A stretch of DNA of 64,000 nt from assembly GCA_950295325.1 (NCBI GenBank), contig OX485805.1, positions 34,833,501 to 34,897,500 on the forward strand, given 5' to 3'. Shown one piece after another: positions 43,001-53,910 of this stretch; positions within the stretch are counted from its first letter, which is position 1; each line of letters starts with the position of its first letter. A program made the position numbers and the translations under genes. The notes beneath the pieces are model-generated. The model made no database searches. It was not told the origin of the DNA and saw nothing but the letters and a program-made list of their open reading frames with translations. The stretch is from Polytrichum commune. Lineage: Eukaryota; Streptophyta; Polytrichopsida; Polytrichales; Polytrichaceae.

Positions 43001-45325
43001 TGCGACCACGAGACCATGGAAACTTGAACACCAAACGGTATCGTGTGTCCACACAGCAAGCCACTGCCACTCTTTCCAACCTCTTAGAGGACAAAGCGGA
43101 CATGATGCCCCATAAATCCCGCACTTTGCCTAACGGCACTCGAGTAGTGGAGATGGTTTTGCCTCGCGGAACAAAATGGAAGAAATTTTTGGAGACAATC
43201 AACCAGGTTAGTATGCTCATGATGTTCCATTTATTCCGTTTTCAATGTTAGTCTGAGCCTCACAAATCAGAACACCTGGATTGAGGCAATGTCTAAATGT
43301 TGCATGTGGTATGATTTTCAGGTGAATGAAAAATGTGGGTTGCAACCAATTTCTCTTTCTACTCTGAGCCAAATAAGACAGAATTATTTTAAGCACTACG
43401 TGACAAAAAGAGCAGGGGATAATTTTGCTCGCTGTGGGAAATGCGATTCACTTATGGCTATTATTCAACAACATGTTAAAGGTTCCGCCGCACACACCGG
43501 GTTTTCGAAGCAGTTGGAGAAGCACCAGGCACAGCAGGAATCCGCTCGTAATGCTTACCGCTGTATGAGAGCGTTGTCTATTGAGCATCCCCGCAAGGTT
43601 TTGACCATCATTCACGACAAAATGGACCATGGCAAAACTGCATCTCCATGCTTTGCTAACAAGAACAAAGACACTGATATGTTCACGAAACTACCACTTT
43701 CAGTGACAGGCATGATGGCTCATGGCCATGGAGATGAGAGATATGCTCATTATGCATTGGATTTGTATCCTGGTGATTGCAACCATACTGTGGGCTCATT
43801 TGCGAGGCTTCTTCGCGATTTGGAACAGCCCCCGGCTTCATCATCTCGCATGCTATTCCATGGTGCGGGTCGGTCACCGCTTTATCGTGCTGTTCTTCAT
43901 GGGAGTGATGTATGTTTGTCAGGATTACGACCTCCACCCAGTGAGCCTATTCCAGCTGTCTTGCTTCCACCCGTTTTGCATGTTCAACTCGATAATTGTT
44001 GGAAGGACAACAAGTGTAGATATGTGAAGGCATTTTGGTCCATGCTCACGGCCAAAGGTATATTCACGGAGGTCCACGTGTCTTACCTTTTAGTTGGTCA
44101 TACACATGATGACATTGATGCTTCATTTGGTAGATGGAGTATGGACTTGCGCGAACATGATTACCCCACTATCCCCTTGCTCATGAAATCATACATGGAC
44201 ATGGAGAAGGTCCCTATCATCCCACATATGATAGAGGAGCTTCCAGATTGGAGGGCTTTTGTTAGTGAGTACATTCCTGATGGCCAAGACAAACTCATTG
44301 GCCATACGAAAGCCCAACAATTCAAATTTGTTGTACGGGATGATGGTTGGCCCGTCATGCATTACAAGGTGCTTAGTACGCATGATGAATGGTTGCCCAA
44401 GGATGGCATATTGATGTGGAAATCCAACATAAAGGGGGAGCCAGTTTTCCCACCTGGGGAACCTTACCCTGCTAAACCTCGAGAAATGGCAAAACTGGAC
44501 GATGTTCTTGTTGGGTTGCAAGGGTTTGTTGACTACTGGCAATCTATATGTGACCATGACATGACCGGAGCATATAGGGGCTCACAAACACATCTTTTAC
44601 AATACTGGACTGGGGTACTGGAGGCATTACGGGCACCCCTCACAAATGTGTACACTGCGGGATTGGCACTCCAAGAGGGATTCTGGCCATCCTCCCGAAT
44701 CGAATTGGACGCACATCCTTTCATGAATACTGGTGAACTTCGTGAGGAGCACCAACCAGATGACCATTATGTGGGCCCCTCTAACCTTCGACCTGCACCT
44801 GCTTTCCGCATTGCCGACAACGTGCATGAGGGGCATTTCCTCATTCTTCGACCCCAAGATCAAGACATTGATAGACCCATTTGGGTGTGCCGAGCTTTGT
44901 GTCCACCAAACTTGAACGTCACTGGGGACCATCCCCGTCAGATTCTGGTACAGTGGTTCACTCCCACTTCAACTGCTAGAGACATAACAAGGAAATACCA
45001 TGGTTGGGACTCCAACAAGAACTTCAAGTGGAAAGCCGATTCGAAATATTCCATCCCCGACTGGCAACCAATTGACTGCATCTTGGCAGCATGGCCTCTA
45101 CCTGCACATGAAGATGTTGAGCCCCTTAAGATTACTATTCCACCAGAGCAGATTGAATTTGCCAAAGACAACCTTCGCCGTTGTTCTGAGCAAGAGCGCG
45201 GAGGGATGGCGGTTGAGGAGGACGTTGATCTGCCGAGTGCGCGACAAGTAGGTCGTGGACGTGGAACTGGAGGTCGTGGCCGTGCAACTGGTAGACGGGG
45301 AGCTCGGGGCAACCCTTCCTCGTAA
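40042..45325 (+). CDS. DUF7869-type protein, candidate transposase; split by a hAT insertion
   Basis: Proposed exons are 40042-40071, 40145-40860 continuing at 42966-43206, and 43322-45325. The 40861-42965 block is a hAT element plus one target-duplication copy, and the frame is open on both sides of it. Introns are phase 0. Without the insertion the frame would encode 996 residues. The N-terminal half has a Cys-bearing CCDRECLRFF and CLIAWRHIF region typical of proteins carrying DUF7869. The C-terminal half has FARCGKCDSL, IIHDKMDHGK, HVQLDNCWKDNKCRYVKAF and VGHTHDDIDASFGRWS. The spaced acidic residues look like an RNase H-fold DDE/D nuclease core. The protein ends in an RG-rich tail. It lies near the right end of the giant transposon and is my best guess for its transposase. 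As it stands the gene is disrupted. Confidence 0.72.
40861..42957. mobile_element. non-autonomous hAT element, 2097 bp, with 8-bp target duplication
   Basis: Ends are CAGGGTTGTCTATTG and, inwards from the right, CAGGGTTGTCTATCG. AAAACCGC flanks both sides (40853-40860 and 42958-42965). CAGGG-type termini with 8-bp duplications are diagnostic of hAT elements. GTCGTGACGG motifs repeat within about 100 bp of both ends, and a 16-bp-arm hairpin lies at 40896-40947. No transposase is encoded; the interior is minisatellite. It sits in an exon of the DUF7869 gene. Confidence 0.93.
41086..42690 (+). repeat. CCGTCCGCCCC minisatellite with poly-T/poly-A blocks
   Basis: Short CCGTCCGCCCC and CCGTTCCC units are organised into higher-order repeats of roughly 150-250 bp. 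Each has a block CCCCAG, T-run, C-run, CCCATTT, A-run, TTCCCC (seen near 41360, 41525, 41685, 41865, 42105 and 42340). The plus strand is almost pure pyrimidine outside the A-runs. Long Arg/Gly/Thr and Pro/Ser/Arg frames on both strands are artefacts of the repeat. Confidence 0.92.
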
Positions 45326-45780
45326 TGCGAGACTGGAAAACCCACATCGTATTCGTCACACAATGATTCATGATTAGATGTGATTTCCTTGACAATGTGA
45401 GACACCACATCAAATACTCCGGTGATTGGTACTAATTTTTTTGGGGTGGTTCCTCGATGGGAGACCATCATGGCTCCTCTCGGACATGTGGGTGCAATTT
45501 TTGTTGATTTCAACACTATGACCAGCTAAATGGAACCCCATTGTGGGCACGGTATACCCGTGCAACTCTTAATGAAAACCACCAGCATTATAGAGGGCGG
45601 GTTCATTTATCTAATGTGAAGTGTTGTAATTTGAACTTTGAAGTATGTAATGCAAGGTCTGTCCTTTGTATTTGGATGTAGTTGGCATGACTTGTATTAA
45701 TGAGCCCTCGGTCTGTCACTGTGCACACCACAAACACCCCTTCTATCACGTTTGCAAACCACACTACCCTGGCGCGACCA
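45326..45780. other. 3' flank of the DUF7869 gene, no further gene
   Basis: No coding region is supported between the DUF7869 stop and the right subterminal repeats. Frames here are shadows or short. Confidence 0.45.
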
Positions 45781-45786
45781 CACACC

Positions 45787-46060
45787 GTTCCCACGTAGCC
45801 ACAAAATGTGTTCTTGTTCCCCCGTTCCACAGTGCGCACATGCGTTCCCATAGAGCGTTCCCAACGTTCCCCTAGAGAGTTCCCACATTCCCATATAGAG
45901 TTCCCACGTTCCCGTAGAGTTTTTATGCGTTCGCTCTAACGTTCCCATACATAGGTTCCCACGTGCGCATCTGGCATTCACATGGTCTAACTTCATTGTT
46001 CCCACGTTCCCACAAGCTAGTTGCATGTTCCTGGGAGCAATAAATATGTTCCCATGTCCC
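45787..46060 (-). repeat. right subterminal repeats (GTTCCC on plus, GGGAAC inwards)
   Basis: At least 15 GTTCCC hexamers, often as GTTCCCACGTTCCC, crowd the last 340 bp before the right end. Read inwards they give GGGAAC, the core of the left subterminal repeats. This matches the layout of clustered transposase binding sites. Confidence 0.75.
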
Positions 46061-46096
46061 CAAAATGTAAAAAAATCTTCACTTTGGGACTCCCAA

Positions 46097-46123
46097 AAGT
46101 CCCGAAATGTTTAATATAGTGTT
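46097..46123 (-). repeat. right terminal inverted repeat of the giant transposon
   Basis: Exact complement of 19103-19129. It is followed by ATGT (46124-46127), the second target duplication. Confidence 0.92.
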
Positions 46124-48133
46124 ATGTGTGTTTGATTAGGAAGAATGAACACATAAGGTCCACATCTTTGAAACATGCGACTCCAATATGGGCACTTGTA
46201 ACTTCATAAAAGATTTTGGTTGTTGGATCAAATCAAGATTTAGCTCATGAACTTGTAAACAATTGCAAATCGCGAAGATTATCATTTTAAGTTTCAGAAG
46301 CGGAGTTCATATACGAAAATCACAAGAAAACCTACGTGTTCTTCTTCCTTAGGATTAATTGCTAACCACCACCGCTCCTTCAACCCATCTCGATGTAATC
46401 GGCATGAACTATTTGCAGCAAATAAAACAATTTGTGAGAATCATGGTCGTTGTACTGTAGTTACCTTCGAAGTGTGACAAGCATGTCCCAAGGGTGCACC
46501 TTTTACATAACACGTATGCGTATACGTGAGTGCACAAAAAAGGTATTGATTTGAACTTTGCCATACTACTTATACATATGCTACACATATTGTAGCCCGT
46601 CTCAACTGGCTTTGCAAAGTTCGTCCTTTGCAACAATGATCCTAAGTATTTTGTATGAACCACGTTGCCAGAACCATATATGCTGGTAGGTAGTGGACAC
46701 TGCACAAGTACACAAACTGTGAAAATACAATGTTTCTCAAGAGGAAAACGACTGAAAGCAAATTGATTCCACTTTATTTATGAAGGTTAGTGGCACATGG
46801 ACAGCAAGCTCTCATCAACGCACTACAGTAGCTAGTGTGTGTGCGTGTATGTATTTCTTCAGTGTTCTGCTTCCCACACATCATGTTTGAAAACCTCACA
46901 GAAATTCCACAATAATCTGCCATGTAAACCTCTATCAATTGCACCAACACTCTTCCAACAAACAAGCTCTTGGAGATTGATTTACGAGGGCATCGTACTC
47001 ACTGTATACTTTCAATCCAGCTATATATACCCAGTTTATTTTGTCGAGAATTCTTGATTTCACACTGGACACAACCAGATCACTGTTGGAAGTATAAGTT
47101 CACTGTTTGGCTTGATTGGCCAAATACGCCTCCGCATGACCAGCAAAGTTTTCGAACACATCACGCACAACGTCCATGAGGTTGTCTGGGGCAGGTGTGT
47201 CGTCACTAATTGGAGTGTAATCCGAAAACCATGTCAATGTGCTGGTGTCGGCTGATGGGCCAGGCAAAAACGTCACCGTGAATTTCAGAGAAGTGTACCT
47301 TGGGTCTCCTTGAAAACTGATAACATAAGTGTGCGTAGTTTCATCATACACTTCCATGAGCCCCTTCAATGTGATGGTGCTACCATCGCAGGGATCTGCA
47401 ATCATATTATAGAAACCAAATTATGAGCATATGTTGGACAAGATAGTATTTAAGTTGGGATTAGGGAGTTCCAAATGCGACCAAATTCATAAGGTTGTTG
47501 ATCCTATAATGGACAAGAACCAGAACCTCTAAAAAATCAAGCGTGAGAAGCAAACAAGTCGAGGAACATACGCACAACGAAGGTGGAAGTGGTGCCTTCT
47601 CCACCATCTCCCTCGTGGTGCTCGGCATGAGAAACTATTTGCGCATCTTTGGCCTTCGGGAGCAACATGTCGAAGTGTTTCACGCCTCGGAAATGGGTTT
47701 CCGGAGCGCCAGGAACCACATGCGACCTTTCTGGCGTGGTCGGCATTATGATCGCGTCTGATTGAGACTAAGCTTCAGAAATAGATGGATGCAAAACTTG
47801 TTGAACTCCACAAGCTCAAAATTACACTAAGCTTCGGAAACAGATGAATGCACAAATGGTTGAACTTCACGAGTTCAAAGTTCAGATTTATAGGTTATGG
47901 CCATTGTCTATACTTATCTTAGAAGCCGGCAGAGCAGCCACGTGCTTTTGTTTTGCTTTTGCTTTTAATGTGCAAGTGGCCCGGAGGTGATGGAGTTTCT
48001 TGCGTTCATCTTGTGACTAGACTGTCAGTCTCCCGCAGCCCATTCCTTAAAATTAACAAGATATCCGAAATGGCGACAATCATTGGTGTGATGGAGCCAC
48101 TTTTAAATGATATTTTCATCCACATCCAAATGT
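46124..48133 (-). repeat. right half of the split host segment (MLP copy D unit)
   Basis: This continues the sequence broken at 19102 and parallels 11933 to about 14527 in the same orientation, including the 3' flank, both exons and the leader of the MLP gene. It ends where the LINE 3' tail begins. Confidence 0.82.
47100..47746 (-). CDS. MLP/Bet v 1-like protein, copy D (intact, two exons)
   Basis: On the minus strand exon 1 is 47746-47572 (175 nt, donor GTATGT) and exon 2 is 47395-47100 (acceptor CTGCAG side), with an intron of only 176 bp against 765-1052 bp in C and B. The product is 156 residues with the same family landmarks (EGDGGEGTTSTFVV, LKGLMEVYDE, SLKFTVTFLPGP, TWFSDY, FENFAGHAEAYLANQAK). 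The leader keeps a TATA-like motif (complement of 47886-47892) and the palindromic element. The giant transposon entered more than 900 bp beyond the 3' end, so the coding region was not hit. Confidence 0.82.
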
Positions 48134-48675
48134 AGAAGAAGAAGAAGAACTCCGGTCCCTACTAGGGGCCGGAGTGAATAAAGTGTATGTTCGTAGGACA
48201 ACCGTGGCCGCACCCCAGGGTAGCGGCGTTGGGTGTAATACTACTTCACCCTTTGCAAGGAGTAGACACTATGTTAGTAACTGAGGTTTTAACCGGTTGA
48301 ACCGGGGGGGGGGGGGGGGGGGGTGTGTAGGGTGCATGGGCTTTAATTAGAATTTTGTGAGTCTTGCTACTTTGTTTGAGACAAGAAGCGTGCGTATTTG
48401 TTTGGAGTATAAGTGGTGGTTGGTTGTATAGTTGGTCGCCAAGTCATGGTTCCAAGGTTGGTTGGATAAGGGCGTGCGTGTTATATTAATACGGTCCGGG
48501 TTCGATTCGCGTTGAATCCGTCTGAGCGTGTTAGTGCAATACACTTTGACTTGGTGCTGCAAGTGAGTTAATCATAGGCAGGAAAGTTATGCCAACCAGC
48601 CGGCTACTCCCCGCCTTTCTGAGCTATAGGTGGTATCTTAATAACTAGTGGTCTAACCACTACCCCTCTCTAATT
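48134..48675 (-). other. LINE 3' region: hairpin, tail and G/C homopolymer
   Basis: The minus strand ends ACACTTTATTCACTCCGGCC, then CCTAGTAGGGACCGGAGTTC and a TTC tail. The CCGG...CCGG hairpin is shared with the 53-bp insertion at 4493-4545, which supports it as the retrotransposition recognition structure. A run of 17 C (plus-strand G at about 48307-48323) lies upstream. On the plus strand a B-box-like GGTTCGATTC near 48489 hints at an old tRNA-like insertion but the fold is poor. Confidence 0.6.
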
Positions 48676-51600
48676 TTAATTATGATTTTGTAAGTCTGTG
48701 ATGGGTTGTCTATTTTCTATTCTTCTTTTGTGGATTAATATTGAGTGTGCATATTGTATGGCAATTGTGTTGAGTTGTTTGAATGTGTTCCTAATTTGTG
48801 ATGTAGGAAGTTTAAGCTTTGTTTCGAGTTCGTTCATTGAGGGGATGTGAGTTGTGGCTCTAGCACCAAATGCTAATACAATAAGTGGGGCTACGTTCCA
48901 ACCCTTTGCGATAATATTATTTATGAGTGGTTGATATTTTGTAATTTTTTGATTTATCGTTTCAATGGAGAATCTGTCATTACAGTATGTGAATTCTTTG
49001 AATTGAACTGTAATTTCCGGTGTGGGTGCTTCTGGTGGTGGGGACTTATATGGGTGTCCTAGTATGCATAATATGTCAAGTTTGAGCCTAGCGTTGCAGT
49101 GACATCTTTGGGTGGTACATGTGCATGGAAGTAACCATGATGGTATTGTGTTTTCTTGGGGGAGCTCATTATATGTACCTGCATTCATGAGTGTGTAGTA
49201 TCTTGTCTTTTTGTTGGAGATGAGAAGTTTGCGTATTCCCATACGGCTTTGTTATGTCTTTTGGTTATTAGGGCGTGTATATGTTGTTGTTTACATTTGA
49301 GGAGTACATGTAACCATGTGTCTGCTTCTTGTGTGTTGCATATGGGGCACGTATTGAGGGGTATGCATTTCTTCCGAAGAAGAGTTGTTTTCTGGCATGT
49401 CCCATGTATTGTCCGGTTCTGAATTTAACTAGGCATGTTTTTTGTTTATCTGTGATAATCGGGTTGTTCCAAAAATCGTTTGATAGTGTTTTGTCAATAT
49501 CTTTGTTGTCTAGCCACTTATGTAGTTGATGTGTTTGGGTTGCTATAATGGATAGGTTATGTTTTTTGTCATGTTTAGCGATGTATTTACCAAGGTGTTG
49601 GATGGGGCCTTTATCTGGTGTTTCTTGCATTGAGTGCCACCAATCTTTCTGTAGGTAGTATGGCGTGGGGTGTGCATGTTCGTATGTGGTTGTGGCATCT
49701 CTATGTTCGAGTTCACAACCCATTTTGGCTAATTTGTCCGCTTGTTCGTTACCACTAATGTTTGTATGAGCTTTGATTTTATGGAGTGTGGTGGTTTGTG
49801 AGCGGGATTGCAACATCTCAATTATAGATTCGAGTATCTTTTTGTCCGGGTGGCTATTATGTAGAGTTGGGTGTTTGTTTGTATGTTTAGTAGGTATAGT
49901 ACATTAAGACAATCTGTAAAGATGTGTGCCGGTTCATTTCGATATGTGGTAGTGAGGAGGCCGAGGGTATGGTGTATAGCCATTAGTTCGGCTCTTAGTA
50001 TATTTTGGAGTCCGGGAAGTCTTTCTGCGATTTGGAGATTTTTGAAAGGGTTATATATGCCATATCCTGCTTTTTCTCGTTTCCAATGTCCTTGGGTTAT
50101 TTCTTTGGGTGGGATGAAGGATCCGTCTGTGTAATAGCAGAACTGTGGTTGATATTTGAGGGGAAGGCATATGTCTTGGTTTGTGATGATGGGGACGTTA
50201 GTAACTTGAGTCGTAGGTGGGGGAGGGTATATGAGTTGGGACCATTTTTTGCTACGGTTTACTAGGGTGTTTATTGGTGTGGGTGGCGTCGTTGTGTTAA
50301 AAATAGTGGGTATTTGTAAGATGTTGCCAATAATGTCCATTTGGTGTGCGTAGTTTATCGGACTGAATGACGTGGTTTTGTGATGTATACATAGTATGCG
50401 GATGTCACGGCTTTCTGTGCGTGGTTCAATTCGTAATTTTGGTGGTATTGTGGGTTCATCGTATATAATGGTGTCCGCCTTAAAGTGTGTGATGACGTGC
50501 GAATCTGGAAAAAGGCCTACTTGAGGTTGAAGGTTGTGGTACCAATTTGGGTCGGTTGTTACGAGTATTGTAATTGTATTTGGGTTACTTTGGGCTGCAA
50601 GTCTTGCCCAATGTAGGGTTTGTTGTATGTCCGCTTCTGTATGTGGATGGGCATACACGTTCCCTATCCATTTATGTTGGAATGTTGTTCCTATTAATCC
50701 GAATACTTTGTCTCGAGAGAATGGGGAGGAAAATTGTCTTAGTGTGGTAGGGCATGTTACAGGTGACGAGAAGTAGGAGTGGGTGATGTGGAAGGAGTTG
50801 ATGATGTTTTCAATGATGGCATTGGGGAGGGTGTATTGTGCGAGTTTGAGGGGGTCATTTTTGGGTAACCTATATTTGTACCTTTGGTACAACCATGCCA
50901 CTTCTTTTTCAAATGTTTGTATGGGGGGTTCTAAGTTATGTACTTTAGTTAGTGCGTCTTGGTATTGTTCCCATAACCATTGTAATCTTTGTTCCGGGAT
51001 GGTAACTAAGTGGCGACCATCGTTGTTGTAAATATGTGATGCGCCATGTTGGCTTTGAATGGTATGTTGTGTACATGTGATGTCACTGTCGGGATTGCAT
51101 TCGTTAATGTGGATATGACATAAAGGTATATTCAGTGGGGGGGGATGTACCTTGTATCCCTCAATTGTCCTTCATTGAAGTTTAGTTGTAAGATGTTAGT
51201 GAAGTACTTGGGTTGTTTTTGGGTGTAGTATTGTGTTAGGAGTAGTATGTTATGATTTATGGTGTCTTGGTTATTCCATGGGAATAAGTCTCTTTGTGGG
51301 AGCCATTTGTTGTAATTTATTCCGTTTGGAAGTTGCCATTGGCATAAATAAGATGTATATTGTTTTGTAATTTTGTTTTTATCTTTGGAAGTGTGAGGGC
51401 GGTCGTTTATTATAGAGTGTATTGGAAATTGAGTATGGTTTTTTTGGATATGCAGGGGGGGGGGGGGGTTGGGTACTCCGGTGGTGGAAGTAGCGGGGGG
51501 TGTGGGTTATGTCTACTACCTCTTGTGTGGATGTGATGGTTTTGTATCTTGTATGCGTTCTTGAGCGTATTTGGTATGGCATGTGTTGGGCAATTGTTTG

Positions 51601-52460
51601 GGCATTGGTTATAGCATGTTGGTTCGCAAAAGAGCACCCGTGCTTGTTCTAGGGCGGCTTTAATTGTTTTAGTGGGGGAGGTATAATAATGTTTGAAATC
51701 GTCATTTGTCATTAATTGTGTGCCATTGGGGTGTGTTATGTGTTTGAGTTCGGTTATGTTTTGTAATATTAATTTATGTAAGTAGTTTAGGGAGGTAGTG
51801 GGGGTTATCGTTGGGATATTTTGTGTTTGGTGCATCCATTGTGTCTCTAGTGGTGTGGGAAGAAGGGGGAATTTTTCTAGTGTGCTTCTGAGGTGGGTGT
51901 TACTAGTGGTTTTGAGTAGGAATAGCATTCTTGTGATTGGTGATCTTAGGTAGTCGTGTTGGGTGATGCGTGGTATATTAAGTGAGCCGCCGTGTTTGGC
52001 AAGAATGTGTGTGGTCAGGCCATTGTAGATTCTTCCTAGTCTACCTTTGTCATTGAGGGCATTGACAAGTTGTTCACCTATACATGTTATATATGCATTT
52101 TTTAGTGAGAAGGCTTCGGTACCAAACATATTTTGTGGTAGTTGTGTGACGGCGTTTGATAGACATTTCGGGAGATCACATATGGTTTTGTGGAGGGCAA
52201 TTATTCTTTTATCTAATTTTTTGATGGCGGAGAGTGAGTATGGCACGGCGTAGAAGTTGTAGGCGATACCGGCTCTTATGACTGTGTCTACCATTTGAAT
52301 TTTTTGCTTCATGGTGGCTGGGCATGTGATTAGTAGTTTGCATTATTTGATTAATTTAGTTGTTCTAATGTGTGTTTGTGTTTTTCATTGTAGTGATGGT
52401 ACTACATTAATTTCAAGGTAGACATATGACTCATGTTGAATTAGAATGGGTATGGATTGG

Positions 52461-53910
52461 TGTGAGCCCAAAATGGTGCCCACATGTGGTGATTAAGTCT
52501 TCGAAACCAATTTTAGTGTGACTTTGATGTGCTATGATTATTCACAAAACATAAAAAGAGTGAAGTGTGGTATGGATTTAAGTTTAGGCATTAGAATGTG
52601 TTGTGTAGTAATTTCAAGGTTTAACTTCAATAAGAGGATGCCTTGATTAGGTGAGTGGGGGGTAAGGTGAAGCAAGGTGAGCTCCGCGAGTTAAATGCCC
52701 ACTTTTGGATCCACCTTGGTAGTTTGGGAAGAAGGAAGCTTGGTGGATGGGGATTAGTCCCTACTTTGGAGGAGAGGGTTAAAGGATTGTGATTGGAGGT
52801 GCCAATCCTCTCACCCTATCCTCACATCTTTCCCACTCTCTCCCTCTTTGCTACTTAAGGTGTTTTTTTTCTCTCATTTCTCTCTCTCTTCATCAAGCGC
52901 TCTCAAGGGAGCAAGCTCTTAAAAGCTTGAGCTACGCGTGTAGGACATTAGTTTTTAGTGAATTTAATTAGTTAAGTTCTCTCTCTCAATTCCTCTCAAG
53001 TGGAGTGAGCTCTTAGAGCTTGAGACAACATGTGGGGATTAGGTAGTTATTTAGTGGAATTAGTGGGTTAGATTAATTCATTAGTAAAGGATCGAAAACA
53101 AAGACTTAGGGAAATGCTCGATTAGCGGCTAGGGGAGACTGTATCAAGAGGCAACTGGTTAACTGCGGCTGCGACTGCATCGGAGGCAGCTGGTTAGCTG
53201 TGGTTGCGACTGCATTGGAGGCAGCTGGTTAGCTGTGGTTGTGATTGCATTGGAGGCAGCTGGTTAGCTGTGGTTGTGAGTGCATTGGAGGCAGCTGGTT
53301 AGCTGTGGCCGGGACTGTATCAAGAGGCAACTGGTTAACTGCGGCTGCCACTGCATCGGAGGCAGCTGGTTAGCTGTGGTTGCGACTGCATTGGAGGCAG
53401 CTGGTTAGCTGTGGTTGTGACTGATTAGTTTATATTATTACATTAGTTTATAGACTATATTAGACTATATTAGTTTATAGATAAGTAGTTGGCCACATTA
53501 GGTTAGGTGGAGGCACGTGTGGGTTTCATAAGTAATTGCACTTAGGATTGATTATGGGAAATAGCGTTTTTTAACGCTTGTATCCTCTCTATTAAATAAA
53601 TCAAGTGCACAAGTAATGGAGAAGGTGGAGGACTTCCGCGAGGGGAAGACAAAGGAGGTTGGGTCAAAGTATGCAAGGGGAAAATCATTGAGGGCATGTG
53701 CGGCTAAAGCCGCGGGTTGGACTCTTGAGAAAGCCAACTCTAGCACAAGCCAAGAGGCCAACATTAATAAAGTACAATGAGTGAGACAATGCATGTTCAT
53801 TTAAACATGAAAATCACCTTGCATATGGTTCCATGTTGTGATAGATAAATGTGATTCTCAAAGTCATCACCCGGACTAGGACGCTTAAGGGTGGTGGATT
53901 TGGTCTCACA
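52461..53910 (+). mobile_element. solo LTR 1 (1450 bp) inside the LINE, TSD ATTGG
   Basis: It starts TGTGAGCCCAAAATGG and ends GGTCTCACA, the TG...CA with short inverted ends expected of an LTR. ATTGG flanks it on both sides (52456-52460 and 53911-53915). Removing it rejoins the LINE reading direction between the reverse transcriptase and the thumb/connection region. There are no internal genes or second LTR, so it is a solo LTR left by recombination or a very small non-autonomous element. Confidence 0.88.
53140..53430 (+). repeat. 35-bp tandem repeat within solo LTR 1
   Basis: GGAGGCAGCTGGTTAGCTGT-type units repeat about eight times, with a GAGGCAACTGGTTAACTGCG variant opening each half of the array. 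Confidence 0.88.

Larger units (their letters stand above)
19103..46123. mobile_element. giant DNA transposon, about 27.0 kb, with TIRs, ATGT duplication and two spliced genes
   Basis: Perfect 27-bp inverted termini (19103-19129 and 46097-46123, starting AACACTATATTAAACATT) are flanked by ATGT on both sides. Joining the outer flanks and dropping one ATGT gives the uninterrupted paralog at 11838-11990, so the whole span arrived as one insertion. The inner ends share GGGAAC subterminal repeats in the same inward orientation. Inside are a minus-strand ParB/MTase-like/HAD gene, a plus-strand DUF7869-type gene, intronic palindrome arrays and about 10 kb of AT-rich non-coding DNA with nested younger elements. 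A 28-bp TIR with a 2-bp TG duplication fits equally well, because the junction bases are ambiguous. The combination does not match the 8-, 9- or 3-bp duplications of hAT, Mutator-like, CACTA or PIF/Harbinger elements. Confidence 0.85.

Noticed and set aside
19103-46123. Assignment of the giant element to Sola, piggyBac or Ginger because of a 4-bp duplication
   Set aside because: The target is not TTAA, no piggyBac, Sola or Ginger integrase-like protein is recognisable, and the duplication may be 2 bp. I leave the superfamily open.
48470-48520. Second tRNA-like sequence with GGTTCGATTC
   Set aside because: No acceptable stem pairing; it lies in the LINE 3' region and may be chance.
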